Of a stretch of 64,000 bases of DNA, positions 10,935 through 21,300 are shown in pieces. The first letter of the stretch is position 1; the number at the start of each line of letters is the position of its first letter. Position numbers and translations under genes: made by a program. This DNA comes from Apostichopus japonicus. Taxonomy: Eukaryota > Echinodermata > Holothuroidea > Aspidochirotida > Stichopodidae. The notes under the pieces were generated by a model, which was not told the DNA's origin, did not search any database, and saw nothing but the letters and a program-made list of their open reading frames with translations. The stretch covers positions 23,993,713 to 24,057,712 of the forward strand of contig NC_092574.1 of the NCBI RefSeq assembly GCF_037975245.1, written 5' to 3'.

Positions 10935-11537
10935 TTAAGCTTTGTGTTCAAATTTGTCGACCGTTACGTAAATTTGTCCGTTCGGCAAGACTACAGTGGA
11001 GATTCGCTCGCTCAAGTTATTATTTCGCAGGCTGAGGTTTTCTTCGGCGATGTTTAGGTCGGCTGCTTCTTTAGCTCGTTTAATAACACGCAGTGCGTTT
11101 TCCTCACCATCGACTGTCGAAGGCCGCTTCGCAGGTGACACCTGTGGGGTGGGGGGAACATCCCTCTGTTGTGGGTCGTCCGTTCGTGGCAATCCATGTT
11201 CCGAATGCGGTGTCCCAAGTAGTTCGGACAACTTCGGCCACCCTGGTCCGTCAGTTTTCCGCTGGGGCCTCGGTGGGGATTTGAGGTGGGGAACGGTAGA
11301 AGTCGCTTCACCGGCACTAGTGGAAGGCCCTGCCAATGCATTTGTAGTTGAATGGCGGTTACTCGCATGGCGAGTTACGTCCGCTTTCCTCTCCGACGAG
11401 TAGTCGCATACGTCACACTTAAACATTTTCTTCACATCCCCGTGCTTTTCACTATAGTGTCTCTTCAGTTCGGTAAGAGAGGGGTAGCGCCTCTTACACA
11501 CCTTACACTTGTATTCAGCGTCGTACAGGGAAGACAT
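10935..11537 (-). CDS. C2H2 zinc-finger protein encoded downstream of pol
   Basis: 200 residues from ATG (11535-11537) to TAA (10935-10937); 234 bases separate the pol stop from this ATG. Two tandem C2H2 fingers: C11-C14-H27-H32 (YKCKVCKRRYPSL...) and C41-C44-H57-H62 (FKCDVCDYSS...), both C-X2-C-X12-H-X4-H. Next comes a Ser/Pro/Arg-rich, probably disordered middle (about 65-150) with basic patches (AKRPST, RVIKRAKEA), then a charged helical stretch and a short tail (VVLPNGQIYVTVDKF). It occupies the env position but has no signal peptide or membrane segment. C2H2 pairs normally bind nucleic acid, so a nuclear regulator of the element is plausible. Expression probably needs a spliced or subgenomic RNA; no splice acceptor just upstream was convincing. 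Confidence 0.8.
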   Translation of the reverse strand: MSSLYDAEYKCKVCKRRYPSLTELKRHYSEKHGDVKKMFKCDVCDYSSERKADVTRHASNRHSTTNALAGPSTSAGEATSTVPHLKSPPRPQRKTDGPGWPKLSELLGTPHSEHGLPRTDDPQQRDVPPTPQVSPAKRPSTVDGEENALRVIKRAKEAADLNIAEENLSLRNNNLSERISTVVLPNGQIYVTVDKFEHKA

Positions 11538-11771
11538 CGTAAAAAAAACAATTAAACACAGTGTCAGCAAATGGTCTTGCAGTGTTGATAGCTCCGGAGG
11601 TGTTGATATGAGTGAAATTTATAAACAACGGCCTTCGATGGTTGGGCGCTACGTGGGTATCTTCCCCAGCGGGATATCGTCCGGTGGTTAGGACTTCCCT
11701 CTTTTGTTTATGTTTTCCCGGGGGATAACTTTTGGACAAGAGGTGGTAGAGGTGATAGTTTCGTCTCTGTT
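11538..11771 (-). other. Spacer between pol stop and zinc-finger ORF
   Basis: 234 bp. An open frame at 11515-11850 crosses it, but it overlaps the pol end and shows no domain, so I treat it as chance. Confidence 0.5.
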
Positions 11772-14700
11772 TTAGTGCTTTCGCAGTTCCTCTATAGTGG
11801 GTACAACCAGGGGCGTTAAAGACTGAGTTTTCAGTGGTTTGAGTAACCACAATGGTGGATCGTCTCCTACATACGGTTTTAGGCGGTTATGGTGTACAAC
11901 GGTTGGTTTCTTCTTAGGTCCCATCTGCACTCGATATACAACATCCGTTAGTTTCTTGATCACCCGTCCCGGACCGTCCCATCGTTTCTGTAATTTGGGA
12001 GACACACCTTTCCTTCTCTTGGTGTTCAAGAGCCAAATTATATCTCCTGCTTTATAGGTATGGGTATGTACGGCCTTGTCATGAAACTTTTTCTGCTTCT
12101 CACTAGAGAGTTTCAACCGTTTTCTCGCAAGTTCATGCACTTCGTACAGAGTTCCCTCTAGTTCTGTTACAAATTTCGGAATGGCTGTAGAAGTGGTTCC
12201 GATGTCGTCCGGTGGTGGGGGGACTGTGGTGCTGAGTGGGAGTCCCAGTTTGCGCCCAAGCATCAGTTCAGCCGGGGAGAACCCAGTGCTTTCATGTTCT
12301 GCCGAACGATAGGCCATTAGCACGTAGGGAATCCAAGAATCCCAATCAAGTTGGTCTTTGGCGACAACAGCCGATAACATCTCTGCTAACGTTCGATTAA
12401 ACCTTTCAACCATCCCATCAGACTGAGGATGGAATGGTGTCGTTCTTGTTTTGTTGATGTCGAGCAACCGACACATGTGTTGAAATAGCTCCGACTCGAA
12501 TTGCCTGCCCTGGTCGGTGTGTAATTCATCAGGCACTCCGTACCTACAGATAAACTGTTCTACTAACAGTCGGGCAACCGTTTCGGCCTCCATATCAGCC
12601 ATCGGATACGCCTCTGTCCATTTAGTAAAATAGTCGGCAATCACGAGAACGTAGCGGTTTCCACGAGTCGACTTCGGCAGCGGTCCCATGATGTCCATAG
12701 CACATCGTTGCATTGTGTGACCTGATCCGTACTGTTTAAGTTCTGCGTTAAATTTCTTGATCGGTCCCTTCCTCGATGCACACTGATCACAACCCCTACA
12801 CCAGTTCTCTACACTTCGCCGGTAACCACTCCAGTAGAACTTATCTCTTATTCGGCCCAGCGTTTTCTTCGCCATCAGGTGACCCGAAAGCCTGTGGTTG
12901 TGCGCCTGCGTCAATATTTCCTGCTGCAATTTCTTCGGTACAATCAGCTGCAGCATTACAGAGTTACCAGAGTCGGATTCAAGCTCCCGATAAAGCACGC
13001 CCTCTTTACGTTTCAGCCTGTCCCATTGGCCCCAATAGTTTTTAAGTGCAGGACTGCCAGGTGATACCTGCGCCCAGTTAGGCCTCGAGTCCTGTACGTC
13101 CTTCCATAGTAGGATCGGTCCGATGTCATTGTCGTTCAATTGCATCTCTCTTAATTCAGCTTGAGTGTGTTTGTGGTACCAGGGCGACACTTCGTTCTGA
13201 TTGACCACCTCCGACTGTGAACCAGTAGCATCTGAGTCTGAGAGTGTTGCGGGCGCATTAGTGATTGCAAAGATATTTCCCGTCTCTGTTTTTGCTACTT
13301 TTTCCTTTGCCTCGGAGTTGGTGCAAAACCGACAATCAGTACAAGGCCTCCTGGACATGGCATCGGCGTTACCATGTAGTCTACCCGGGCGGTGCTGAAT
13401 TTCATAATGGTATATGGAAAGGGTTTCCAGCCATCTTGCAAGTTGACCTTCTGGGTTTTTAAAGTTTGTCAGCCAACGAAGAGCCCCATGATCAGTACGG
13501 ATAAGAAACTTCGCACCATATAGATAATGGTGAAAATGTTTCACCGACGCCACTATCGCCAAAAGTTCCTTTCTTGTGACGCAGTAATTCCTTTCTGCTT
13601 TCGACATTGCCTTACTAAAATAAGCTATTACACAATCTTGTGTGTTTCCTTCCTTGCGCTGGGAGAGGACTGATCCGTAGGCTAGGTTGCTGGCGTCTGT
13701 GTCCAAAATGAAAGTCCCCTTTTCTTCTGGGTAGGCTAGTAGGGGACTGGTGGTCAAAGCATGTTTTAGCTTCTTAAAAGCCAGATCGCATTCATCGCAC
13801 CAGACAAACTTTGTTTCCTTTTCTGTCAATCGGAACAAAGGCGCACACACTCTGGAAAATCCCTGAATGAACCTTCGGTAGTACGAGCAAAGTCCGACAA
13901 AGCTACGAACTTCCGTCACAGAACAAGGTGTCGGCCAGTCGACAACAGCTGTAATTTTCTCAGGATTCGGCGCAATACCTTTACTGGAGACAATGTGCCC
14001 TAGGTAACTGACTTCTCGCTGAAACAAGCAACACTTCGATGGGTTCAGCTTCAACTTAGCTTCCCGAAGCCGTTGGAAAACTTCAGTAAGTCTGCTCAAA
14101 GCCTGATCAAACGACGTTCCGTAGACAATCACATCGTCAAGATAGAGTAAACAGGTCTGCCACTGAAGTCCTCTTAGAACTCTCTCCATTAACCGTTCGA
14201 AAGTTGCGGGGGCATTGCACAGACCGAAAGGAAGAACCTTGAATTGAAACAAACCCCTGTTAGTTACAAACGCCGTCTTAGGACGATCCTGTTCGGCTAC
14301 TTCGACCTGCCAATACCCGCTTGCTAGGTCCAGAGTAGAGAACCACTTCGAACCCGCCAGCGTGTCGAGGGAATCATCGATCCGGGGGAGGGGGTAAGAG
14401 TCCTTCTCCGTCACATTGTTCAGTTTCCTGTAATCTATACAATATCGAAGCGAACCGTCTTTCTTCTTCACAAGCACCACCGGGGAGGACCAGGCACTAT
14501 TTGAGGGTTCGATGACTCCTTGTCTTAGCATTTTGTCGAGTTCTTTGTCGGCTTCCGCCTTCTTATGAATAGTTAGCCGTCTAGGCGCCTGGCGGATGGG
14601 TTTCGCAGTACCAGTATCGATCTCGTGTTTAACCAAGTCTGTACGACCAAGGTCTTCTTTCGATCGAGCGAAAACATTTGCGTTATCCGCAAGAAGCTGC

Positions 14701-15620
14701 CTTACCCTATCCGCCTCTTCCTTCGAAAGGTCGACGCAACTCTTTTCGGCCAGAATTTCGAGGTGTTCCCCCAACGCAATTATCCCTTTAGCACCTGACC
14801 TCTCCCCTTTAGTCACCGTCCGGCATTTCGCCCGCTCAGAAGCGATACTGTCGACTAGTTCGACGGGCTGGCATTGCCCGACAGAAGTTCCTTCATAAAG
14901 GGTAACTGGTCGGTCTGTCACATTCATCAGTCTTAAAGGAATCACTCCCTTAGACGGGTCCACGAGTGCCCTAGCCACCATCAACTGTCGACGTCTCAAG
15001 AAGCTTTCGCTGCACTCCACAATTGCACATGCCGACATCTCCATCTGCGCAGACGTTCTCGCCATGACAACTTTCTCGCTGCTAGCAGGAACAACTACAG
15101 TGTTAGCAACAACAACCCGAGTTCCAACAGATTTATCCACATCTGTACCCAGTTGCTCCAGTTGCCTCTTCCCTATTGTTAACTTTCCTGCTCCAGCGTC
15201 AATTGTGCAGTTATACAACTTCAAAAAGTCATAGCCCAGAAGCGCATCAGCATCGATATCCGCCACCAAAACTTCGTGCTCCACTTCAAGTTCACCCACT
15301 TTCAGAAGGAGATTTCCTCTTCCAAGAAATGTCAGCGGCCTACCGTCAGCAGCAGCCAAATCTAAAGGAACTTCATCCAGTCGCAAAGCTTTCCCCGTGG
15401 TCAGCCTCCTAAACACTCCCGTCTGTATTACAGTAACTTCAGCACCAGTGTCTACCAGGAAATTCACCCTAACACCTTCCAGCTTCCCAGTTACATACAA
15501 ACTGTTGGATCCAACTGACCACAATCGCTTCCGCGAAAGTGCTAACTCTATGGGCTCATTTTGGAAACAAGTTGACCTTCGCCCCGCAAGGTCAACTCCT
15601 AGCAGTTTTCCTTCTGAAGT
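11772..15620 (-). CDS. pol: pol polyprotein (protease, reverse transcriptase, RNase H, integrase)
   Basis: The frame is open from 15620 (after a stop at 15621-15623) to 11772 with no ATG near its 5' end, so it is probably made as a gag-pol fusion by -1 frameshifting. Counting from codon 15522-15524: retropepsin DTGA at 25-28 with ALLGYDFL near 90; reverse transcriptase with YLDD, the two Asp at 463-464; RNase H beginning LDTDAS near 607; integrase HHCC zinc finger (H...H...CRGC..C) near 880-915; catalytic triad D944, D1004, E1040 with D-35-E spacing; GPY/F-like segment LQKRWDGPGRV near the end. There is no chromodomain. All key residues are present and no stop interrupts, consistent with a recently active copy. 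Confidence 0.93.
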   Translation of the reverse strand, partial: TSEGKLLGVDLAGRRSTCFQNEPIELALSRKRLWSVGSNSLYVTGKLEGVRVNFLVDTGAEVTVIQTGVFRRLTTGKALRLDEVPLDLAAADGRPLTFLGRGNLLLKVGELEVEHEVLVADIDADALLGYDFLKLYNCTIDAGAGKLTIGKRQLEQLGTDVDKSVGTRVVVANTVVVPASSEKVVMARTSAQMEMSACAIVECSESFLRRRQLMVARALVDPSKGVIPLRLMNVTDRPVTLYEGTSVGQCQPVELVDSIASERAKCRTVTKGERSGAKGIIALGEHLEILAEKSCVDLSKEEADRVRQLLADNANVFARSKEDLGRTDLVKHEIDTGTAKPIRQAPRRLTIHKKAEADKELDKMLRQGVIEPSNSAWSSPVVLVKKKDGSLRYCIDYRKLNNVTEKDSYPLPRIDDSLDTLAGSKWFSTLDLASGYWQVEVAEQDRPKTAFVTNRGLFQFKVLPFGLCNAPATFERLMERVLRGLQWQTCLLYLDDVIVYGTSFDQALSRLTEVFQRLREAKLKLNPSKCCLFQREVSYLGHIVSSKGIAPNPEKITAVVDWPTPCSVTEVRSFVGLCSYYRRFIQGFSRVCAPLFRLTEKETKFVWCDECDLAFKKLKHALTTSPLLAYPEEKGTFILDTDASNLAYGSVLSQRKEGNTQDCVIAYFSKAMSKAERNYCVTRKELLAIVASVKHFHHYLYGAKFLIRTDHGALRWLTNFKNPEGQLARWLETLSIYHYEIQHRPGRLHGNADAMSRRPCTDCRFCTNSEAKEKVAKTETGNIFAITNAPATLSDSDATGSQSEVVNQNEVSPWYHKHTQAELREMQLNDNDIGPILLWKDVQDSRPNWAQVSPGSPALKNYWGQWDRLKRKEGVLYRELESDSGNSVMLQLIVPKKLQQEILTQAHNHRLSGHLMAKKTLGRIRDKFYWSGYRRSVENWCRGCDQCASRKGPIKKFNAELKQYGSGHTMQRCAMDIMGPLPKSTRGNRYVLVIADYFTKWTEAYPMADMEAETVARLLVEQFICRYGVPDELHTDQGRQFESELFQHMCRLLDINKTRTTPFHPQSDGMVERFNRTLAEMLSAVVAKDQLDWDSWIPYVLMAYRSAEHESTGFSPAELMLGRKLGLPLSTTVPPPPDDIGTTSTAIPKFVTELEGTLYEVHELARKRLKLSSEKQKKFHDKAVHTHTYKAGDIIWLLNTKRRKGVSPKLQKRWDGPGRVIKKLTDVVYRVQMGPKKKPTVVHHNRLKPYVGDDPPLWLLKPLKTQSLTPLVVPTIEELRKH
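15599..15620 (-). promoter_or_regulatory. Candidate -1 ribosomal frameshift region
   Basis: gag and pol overlap by about 22 bases. In gag frame the overlap reads AAG GAA AAC TGC TAG. The heptamer G GAA AAC just before the gag stop would move a slipping ribosome into pol. It is not a perfect X XXY YYZ site but ends in the favourable A AAC and resembles the known G GAU UUA type. No downstream pseudoknot was examined. Confidence 0.5.
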
Positions 15621-17263
15621 TCAGTTCCCTTCGATGCTTCTTCTTTTCTAGAGTTCGTGCAATCTCTGCTAACGTGGCCCACTTCCCCACAGTTCCAACA
15701 CGTTATGGTCTTATTCTTCCTTTTTCCCTCATATAAGTTATTCCTTGTGTCTTTCCGCAGTAATTTCGTGAGGTTTTCCGTCAACTCGGCGAAACCCTTC
15801 GACACAGCATTGCTTAGGACTTCACTCATCCCCTTGAGACTTTCGTCCTCTTTCACACTTCCCGTTCTTTCGCCTACCGCCCTCACTCTCTTTATGTTCC
15901 CTCTCTTCTGTTCCGACAACGCAAAAGCCTCGAGCTCAACAGCGATGCTAACCGCCTCATTAAAGGTTTTCGGGCGCGCCTGGTAAATCTTCCACCTGAA
16001 GTCACTATCGCCTACAGCGTCAATGAAGAATTCTCTTGCAAGAGTTTCCTTCATCTCAACTGATGCGTGAGGGTACGCTCTAGATAGGAGGCGCTGAGTG
16101 TCGTGCGCAAGCTCAGATACCGTCTCACCGGGTTGCCTACTCCTATTCCTTAGGAGTGTCCGGAACAGCTCTGTCTGGTTCGCCTGACCAAATCTCTGTT
16201 CAAGGGCCCCAACAACACAATGAAATACACGACGTTTTGCGCTCTCGAGGTCACATAACACCGCCTGAGCCGGCCCTCGTAGGCTTGCCGCTAATTGTAG
16301 CGCCTTCGTTTGCTCAGCCCAACCATTCAGTTCTGATATCAGTTCAAACTGTACCACGTAGTCTTCCCACGGGGTGGAACCGTCGTATGTGGGGGCCGTT
16401 ACTCTGTTCACTTGAGGCCTATATTCGGGAAATGGTGGCGCATAGGTCACCACTTTATCTGGGGGCTTCTCTGCAAATTTAGTCTCTAGAGGAACCTTGT
16501 TACCCATCATACTATCAGGTGGATACCCAACGTATCCAGGTCTACCAGGCACTCCCTCACCAGGGTGGCATGACAACCCCCATCTCTCCAGCCCGTTACG
16601 TAACATCCCTCCTCCTGTCCCGCTAGGACTATTGTTACCCCTGGTATTACACCAGTGACCCTCCTGCCTGTGAGATCTCCCCTTCACGCCCTCCTCCGGC
16701 CATCCCGAAGGTCGGTTCATCATTTCATTCCTTTCATGCACATCTGCCCAGTCCCATACTGGGGTTTGTAAGCCCACACCTGTATTATAGCCAACAGTGT
16801 CCCTGACCCTCTCAGGACCCTTAAATGGATTCCCAGAAACCCGCCGGTTGTAAGTGTCATCCATCTGCCTGTACCCAGGAGCACCGAACCCGAGATCACC
16901 TTCCCGTCTCTCGTCCCAGTCTCCACGTCCAGATGGCTCCAGCCTCAGTTCCTGTTCAGCCCTCGGGGGATCCCCAGTCTGCATAGTAAAGGTGTTCCTC
17001 GCCTCCAAGTTAGAGGAAACACCATATCCCTCACTTGTCCTCGTCTCTGACGCCCCTCGATCTGCAAGGTCCGGTCTGCCATCAGTACCCCCAGCAGCAT
17101 CCAGTCTGCGCCCCTCCTGTCTGTGACCGCCCTCCGAGAATCTCCGTTGTCCCTCGTCCAGTAGCTGGATTAGATCCCCGACACCAGATGATCTCTCAGG
17201 GAGAGTCCACGCCACCTGATCACTGCAGACTGAACTGCCATCAAAAGGGTTGGTACCAGACAT
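15599..17263 (-). CDS. gag: gag polyprotein of gypsy element
   Basis: 554 residues from ATG (17261-17263), 57 bases after the LTR boundary, to TAG (15599-15601). Residues 1 to about 270 are Gly/Arg/Pro/Asp-rich and low in complexity. About 295-430 resemble a retrotransposon capsid domain (TPWEDYVVQFE, LRGPAQAVL, LEQRFGQ...). One CCHC zinc knuckle, CWNCGEVGHVSRDC, lies at about 522-535 and should bind RNA. Expected role: forming the particle that packages the element's RNA. The frame is intact; the pol frame overlaps its last 20 or so bases. The long N-terminal low-complexity part is unusual for a gypsy gag. Confidence 0.9.
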   Translation of the reverse strand: MSGTNPFDGSSVCSDQVAWTLPERSSGVGDLIQLLDEGQRRFSEGGHRQEGRRLDAAGGTDGRPDLADRGASETRTSEGYGVSSNLEARNTFTMQTGDPPRAEQELRLEPSGRGDWDERREGDLGFGAPGYRQMDDTYNRRVSGNPFKGPERVRDTVGYNTGVGLQTPVWDWADVHERNEMMNRPSGWPEEGVKGRSHRQEGHWCNTRGNNSPSGTGGGMLRNGLERWGLSCHPGEGVPGRPGYVGYPPDSMMGNKVPLETKFAEKPPDKVVTYAPPFPEYRPQVNRVTAPTYDGSTPWEDYVVQFELISELNGWAEQTKALQLAASLRGPAQAVLCDLESAKRRVFHCVVGALEQRFGQANQTELFRTLLRNRSRQPGETVSELAHDTQRLLSRAYPHASVEMKETLAREFFIDAVGDSDFRWKIYQARPKTFNEAVSIAVELEAFALSEQKRGNIKRVRAVGERTGSVKEDESLKGMSEVLSNAVSKGFAELTENLTKLLRKDTRNNLYEGKRKNKTITCWNCGEVGHVSRDCTNSRKEEASKGTELQKENC

Positions 17264-17302
17264 CGTTGTCTACTCACCATACGACCGGAAAGGCACCAAG
17301 TC

Positions 17303-17320
17303 ATCCCACCGTTGCCACCA
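17303..17320 (-). promoter_or_regulatory. Putative primer-binding site
   Basis: One base inside the 5' LTR the element-sense sequence reads TGGTGGCAACGGTGGGAT. TGG right after the LTR is the hallmark of a site pairing with a tRNA 3' CCA end. I could not assign the tRNA. Confidence 0.6.
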
Positions 17321-17321
17321 A

Positions 17322-18349
17322 TGTAACGCTTTCCGCTTCGGTGTGTATGGTGAAGTACCCAGTTGACAATTGAGGAAGGGGGTTGTAGAAAGAGACTCGA
17401 GGACACCGTTGAAATGAAGTACACTAACAGTGCATTAAGAGTTGAAAAAGTATAATTAGGTAAACAATGTACCTGCCGTACATGTTTCGTAAAGCATAAT
17501 AAACAAATAATATATACAGAAAGTAGAACAATAAAACCTAAACACAATAACAAGGGCGTCGTACATAAACTAGCCCTAATATGTAAGCTGCCTAGCAGCA
17601 CAGCTAACTATAGGCGCTGCGTCAAAGACAACGCAGGCACAACGCAGCTAATCTATAGGTACTGCGTCAAGGGCGACGCAGCGTAAGGACAACGCAGCGC
17701 AGCAAACGATGATATTCGTCAGCCCGCGAACCCTACGCAGCGACGACCTTGCGCAGGCACAAGCAGTTACGCAGCGCAGCTGCAGAGTGCATGCAGGCAC
17801 AAGCAGTTACGCAGCGCAACTGCTGAGTGCATAACTTGACCCTCTGCACAAGCCAAAAATAATCTAAGTCCCTAAAACAACATACAAATTCGGCATAGAT
17901 TCTGCCTAGCAAATTTCACTAAATATATCGCAACTTAATGCCTAAAAACACTTCTTGCACGACATTATAAATACCCCCGTAACTGTAGAGAACCCTATAC
18001 ACGATTTAATTAACCAATTATGAAAAAGCCAGTGAGATTGACAAGCGCCATAGCCCAATGACAGCCGGTCAACGGTCTCTACAATACTATACGAATATGA
18101 ACTAACCCCGCCCCACTGTCTATGCACCCCTAATAATTAACCGTATACTAAGAACAAAGGAGGCCTTGTCCACCGGACTGTTTACACAAAGCCCCGGCAG
18201 CAAGAACCAACTTCCGCAGCCAGCAATAAACTGATACTCAAATTACACAAACTAGAGACCTCCTAGCTGAAACGTTACGTAAGAAACATTTTATAACGGT
18301 AAATAGAAAATACGTACACACGAGAAAATTAGGTTGTTTTCCCGTAACA
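17322..18349 (-). repeat. 5' LTR of gypsy element
   Basis: 1028 bp, beginning TGTTACGGG and ending GCGTTACA in element sense (TG...CA ends). It has the same length as the 3' LTR, and a constant offset of 8466 holds throughout, so there are no indels. It carries the same ACGCAG-rich block (about 17608-17832). Confidence 0.93.
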
Positions 18350-21300
18350 CTACGTTTAATCCCAAAGCTAGCTGAAGTTGTGGAAGACACCAGTAGGCCC
18401 TTTCATTTCTTATTTTATGGCTTTATTATTCACAAGGACTGTCTCCCAGTCACTGAGTAGTACAAACACAGCAATGATTACAAAAACTGTGTGCCTCAAT
18501 AAAAAAAGAAGAAAAAAAAAACTGTTTCCATGGAAACAGATACAATATTGACTTCTTTTTAAATAAGAAGTAGAAACCTGCTAAATGTTAGTCAACATGT
18601 ATAAGACTAGTAACATTGTGGTAAGTAAGACTTTCAAGAGCTCTGACATTTACCTGTCAGCCTTGGCAGTAACATATTATAAACTTCATGGATGATTTGG
18701 AGATAACTGCAGGTACTTCACTACAGAGAACCTAGCAAGTAGTTAGAGACAGATGGTGTTGAGAGAATTCAAGGTGTGCTAATGTTTTATATGACATTAA
18801 TGTTGCTTGTACAGATTGACAAGTAATCCTTAATTGCAAGGCTTGGCCCTCCACACTCCTTAGCTTTTTTAAATGAACGTCTTTAGTGGGCTTTATATCA
18901 CCTCACACCTTGATAAGAAAAGGAATGAAATGAAGGGGGAGAAGGTAGGGTCTAGGTTAGATGAATTGCAGATTGCCACAGGAGGTTACTTGTTTCTACT
19001 TTTTTTAGGGTTAACTCTGGTAGGTACAATACTTGCAGTGATAATAATGTTTTGTACATGATAATGGTACATATAAAAGTGACTAATACAGCTCCTGAAA
19101 AGTAATAACTTAATTAAGCCCTTTAAAGCAAAAAGAATTAAGATACTAGAGCTAAGCAGTTGAAGTCTTATAGCAAATAGTACGACTTGTATTAAACTGG
19201 TTCTAATTTAAAGAACACGATTCCAAAATGCCAGCAGTGGTGTATGGAATGGCGAGAAGAATGACTGGTGGAGGAAGGAGTTTATTGTCATAAAGAAGAG
19301 AGCCCATTGTCATGGGAACAAACAAAACAAAATTTGGAAATAGAACTAGTTCTTGAATGCTTAGACTTGTTAGTAGTAAATCAGCTGAATTCTGTTGTAC
19401 CTTCATTCTAAGCTAATGCACAAAGAAATAATGAAGAGGCAACAGAAATGAAAGTCATTTCCTTCTTTTTTCCCTCTTACTCTGGGGCCCTCTTAACTGG
19501 AGTCCCTGGGCCCAACTTGTCCAATAGTAAATTTTTCTGTAGAAATGGCTGGATTGAATGTACTTAACAGAAGGCCCTGCAAAATTTCAATTTGACCCGT
19601 TTGCCGGGAATCCCATTGGTAGAGACAGCTTGAACTTCTGCTCAGCTGTGATTGTTTACAACTAGGCTACGAACGTAAACTGTCATTCATGGCTCACAGA
19701 TAAAGGCGATCCAGATCATTGAATAATTTTGTATATAGCCCTTAATTCATGAGAAGTATCATGTTGTACTAAATAGTGAGAAGGCTAATTCCAGCACTAG
19801 CCTTCCAGGTTCTGGCATTGTATTTTACTACATCTTGGAAGAAATACTCGTCTCTGTGTGAGGTGTTCTAACCTTGGACATTCAAAAACCGAGGACCATC
19901 GAATCACTGAGAGATCCTCAAAATGCCTCCCTTAAAAGTATAGTGTAAGTACTAACCATTGATTTCATTAACGGAGAAGAGGGGGGACAGAGGGACATAT
20001 ATCATGTTTATCCAGATTTGCTGGAAGAAATGTGGTCACCTTATGCTATTTGTTACTGGTATACCAATTCTCCTCCTTCTCCTCTCTCCCTTATATTGTT
20101 ATCTACCCCGCCTCCCCCACCCCCCTCCCTTCATTATGCAATATCACCTCCAAAGCAAACTTGAAAACATATAATGTAGCTTAGCTGAACCAGTAGCCAG
20201 TCATCTACTAATTGTAAGCAGGAATTGTAACAGAGTTGTTATTGCATTTATACGGTTTTAAGACTTCAACGATCAGCTACTTACAACTTACGTTTTGTGC
20301 GTGAAAAATTAATTCATAGCTTTTCCCTAGAACGTTGAACCCTTTTTAACGACCAGTAAACAGTGAGAGAGTCCGAGCTTTCAAACCATATGCTGTTCAA
20401 CCTATATATATATATATTTTTTTTTCGCTTAGTTTCCATCTTTGCAGCCATTCCTGTGAAAATGTTAAAGATCATTTCTGTAATAGGAAGAGACAAACAT
20501 ATTGAATAATTATATAGTCTCAGTGACCAGGTGGGCTATCCTATGAAGTCATAAAATAACCATATGGAAGAATTTGGTCATAAAAGATACTGTTTTCATT
20601 TCCATCAAGTGCAAGTAATTAACTTTACTCCCAATGGATGAGCAACTTGTGAGATTTTATCACTTTTTTTGTTATTATCCGTTACATCATTTTCCAATGA
20701 AAAGTTGATAAGATGGTGCTGATAGATTTGCTGGCGGTGTTCTCACAGTATCTATATGATGAAAAGGTTAGACAAAAAAAAAGCGCTATGACCCATTATA
20801 AAAATTAAAATGAGCCATACGTCCCCAGTTGATTATCTTCTTAAACAATTGGTTGTGACTATGCCATTACCTCTTTTATTGTCTAGTTATACATGCTATA
20901 AAGTAATTGTTTACATTTAACGACTTGTCGTTAGAAACTCTCTCATGCAGAGGCGAGAAGTTAACACTTAAGATGTGAAATTTCTCAAGGAGTTATTGGC
21001 CCATGTGGGTCCCCCTCGGCCACTACCCCCGCACCCTGGTAGAGGTGCTGATTGACACAAGTGAGAGTTGTGCCACTTTGAGTGTTATTTTCATCAACTT
21101 TTTCTTGTTGCTTTGGGATTTCAAAGGAAGATAGCCATCCTAGCAATCGTAAAAGTATTGTTTTTTTATCTTCCATGGGTGAGCTATCATCCTTCAACAT
21201 TAATTTCCACAGGAGGCAGTTGGGTTGCTACTTGAACCAGGAGGTGAAAGATGGGAATATTACCCCTTAGAGGAATTATAAAGTGAGGGACCAACCTGCG

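Larger units (their letters stand above)
8856..18349 (-). mobile_element. Full-length Ty3/gypsy LTR retrotransposon with extra zinc-finger ORF
   Basis: A 9494-bp element in minus orientation. Layout in its own sense: 5' LTR (17322-18349), primer site (about 17303-17320), gag (15599-17263), pol in the -1 frame (11772-15620), a C2H2 zinc-finger ORF (10935-11537), a long 3' untranslated part, polypurine tract (9884-9898), 3' LTR (8856-9883). RT precedes RNase H and integrase, the Ty3/gypsy (Metaviridae) order. All ORFs are uninterrupted and the LTRs have equal length with no difference seen by eye, so the insertion looks young and possibly competent. There is no env-like ORF. Flanks tgtac (left) and ctacg (right) give no perfect target duplication; gtac/ctac differ at one base. 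Confidence 0.95.
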
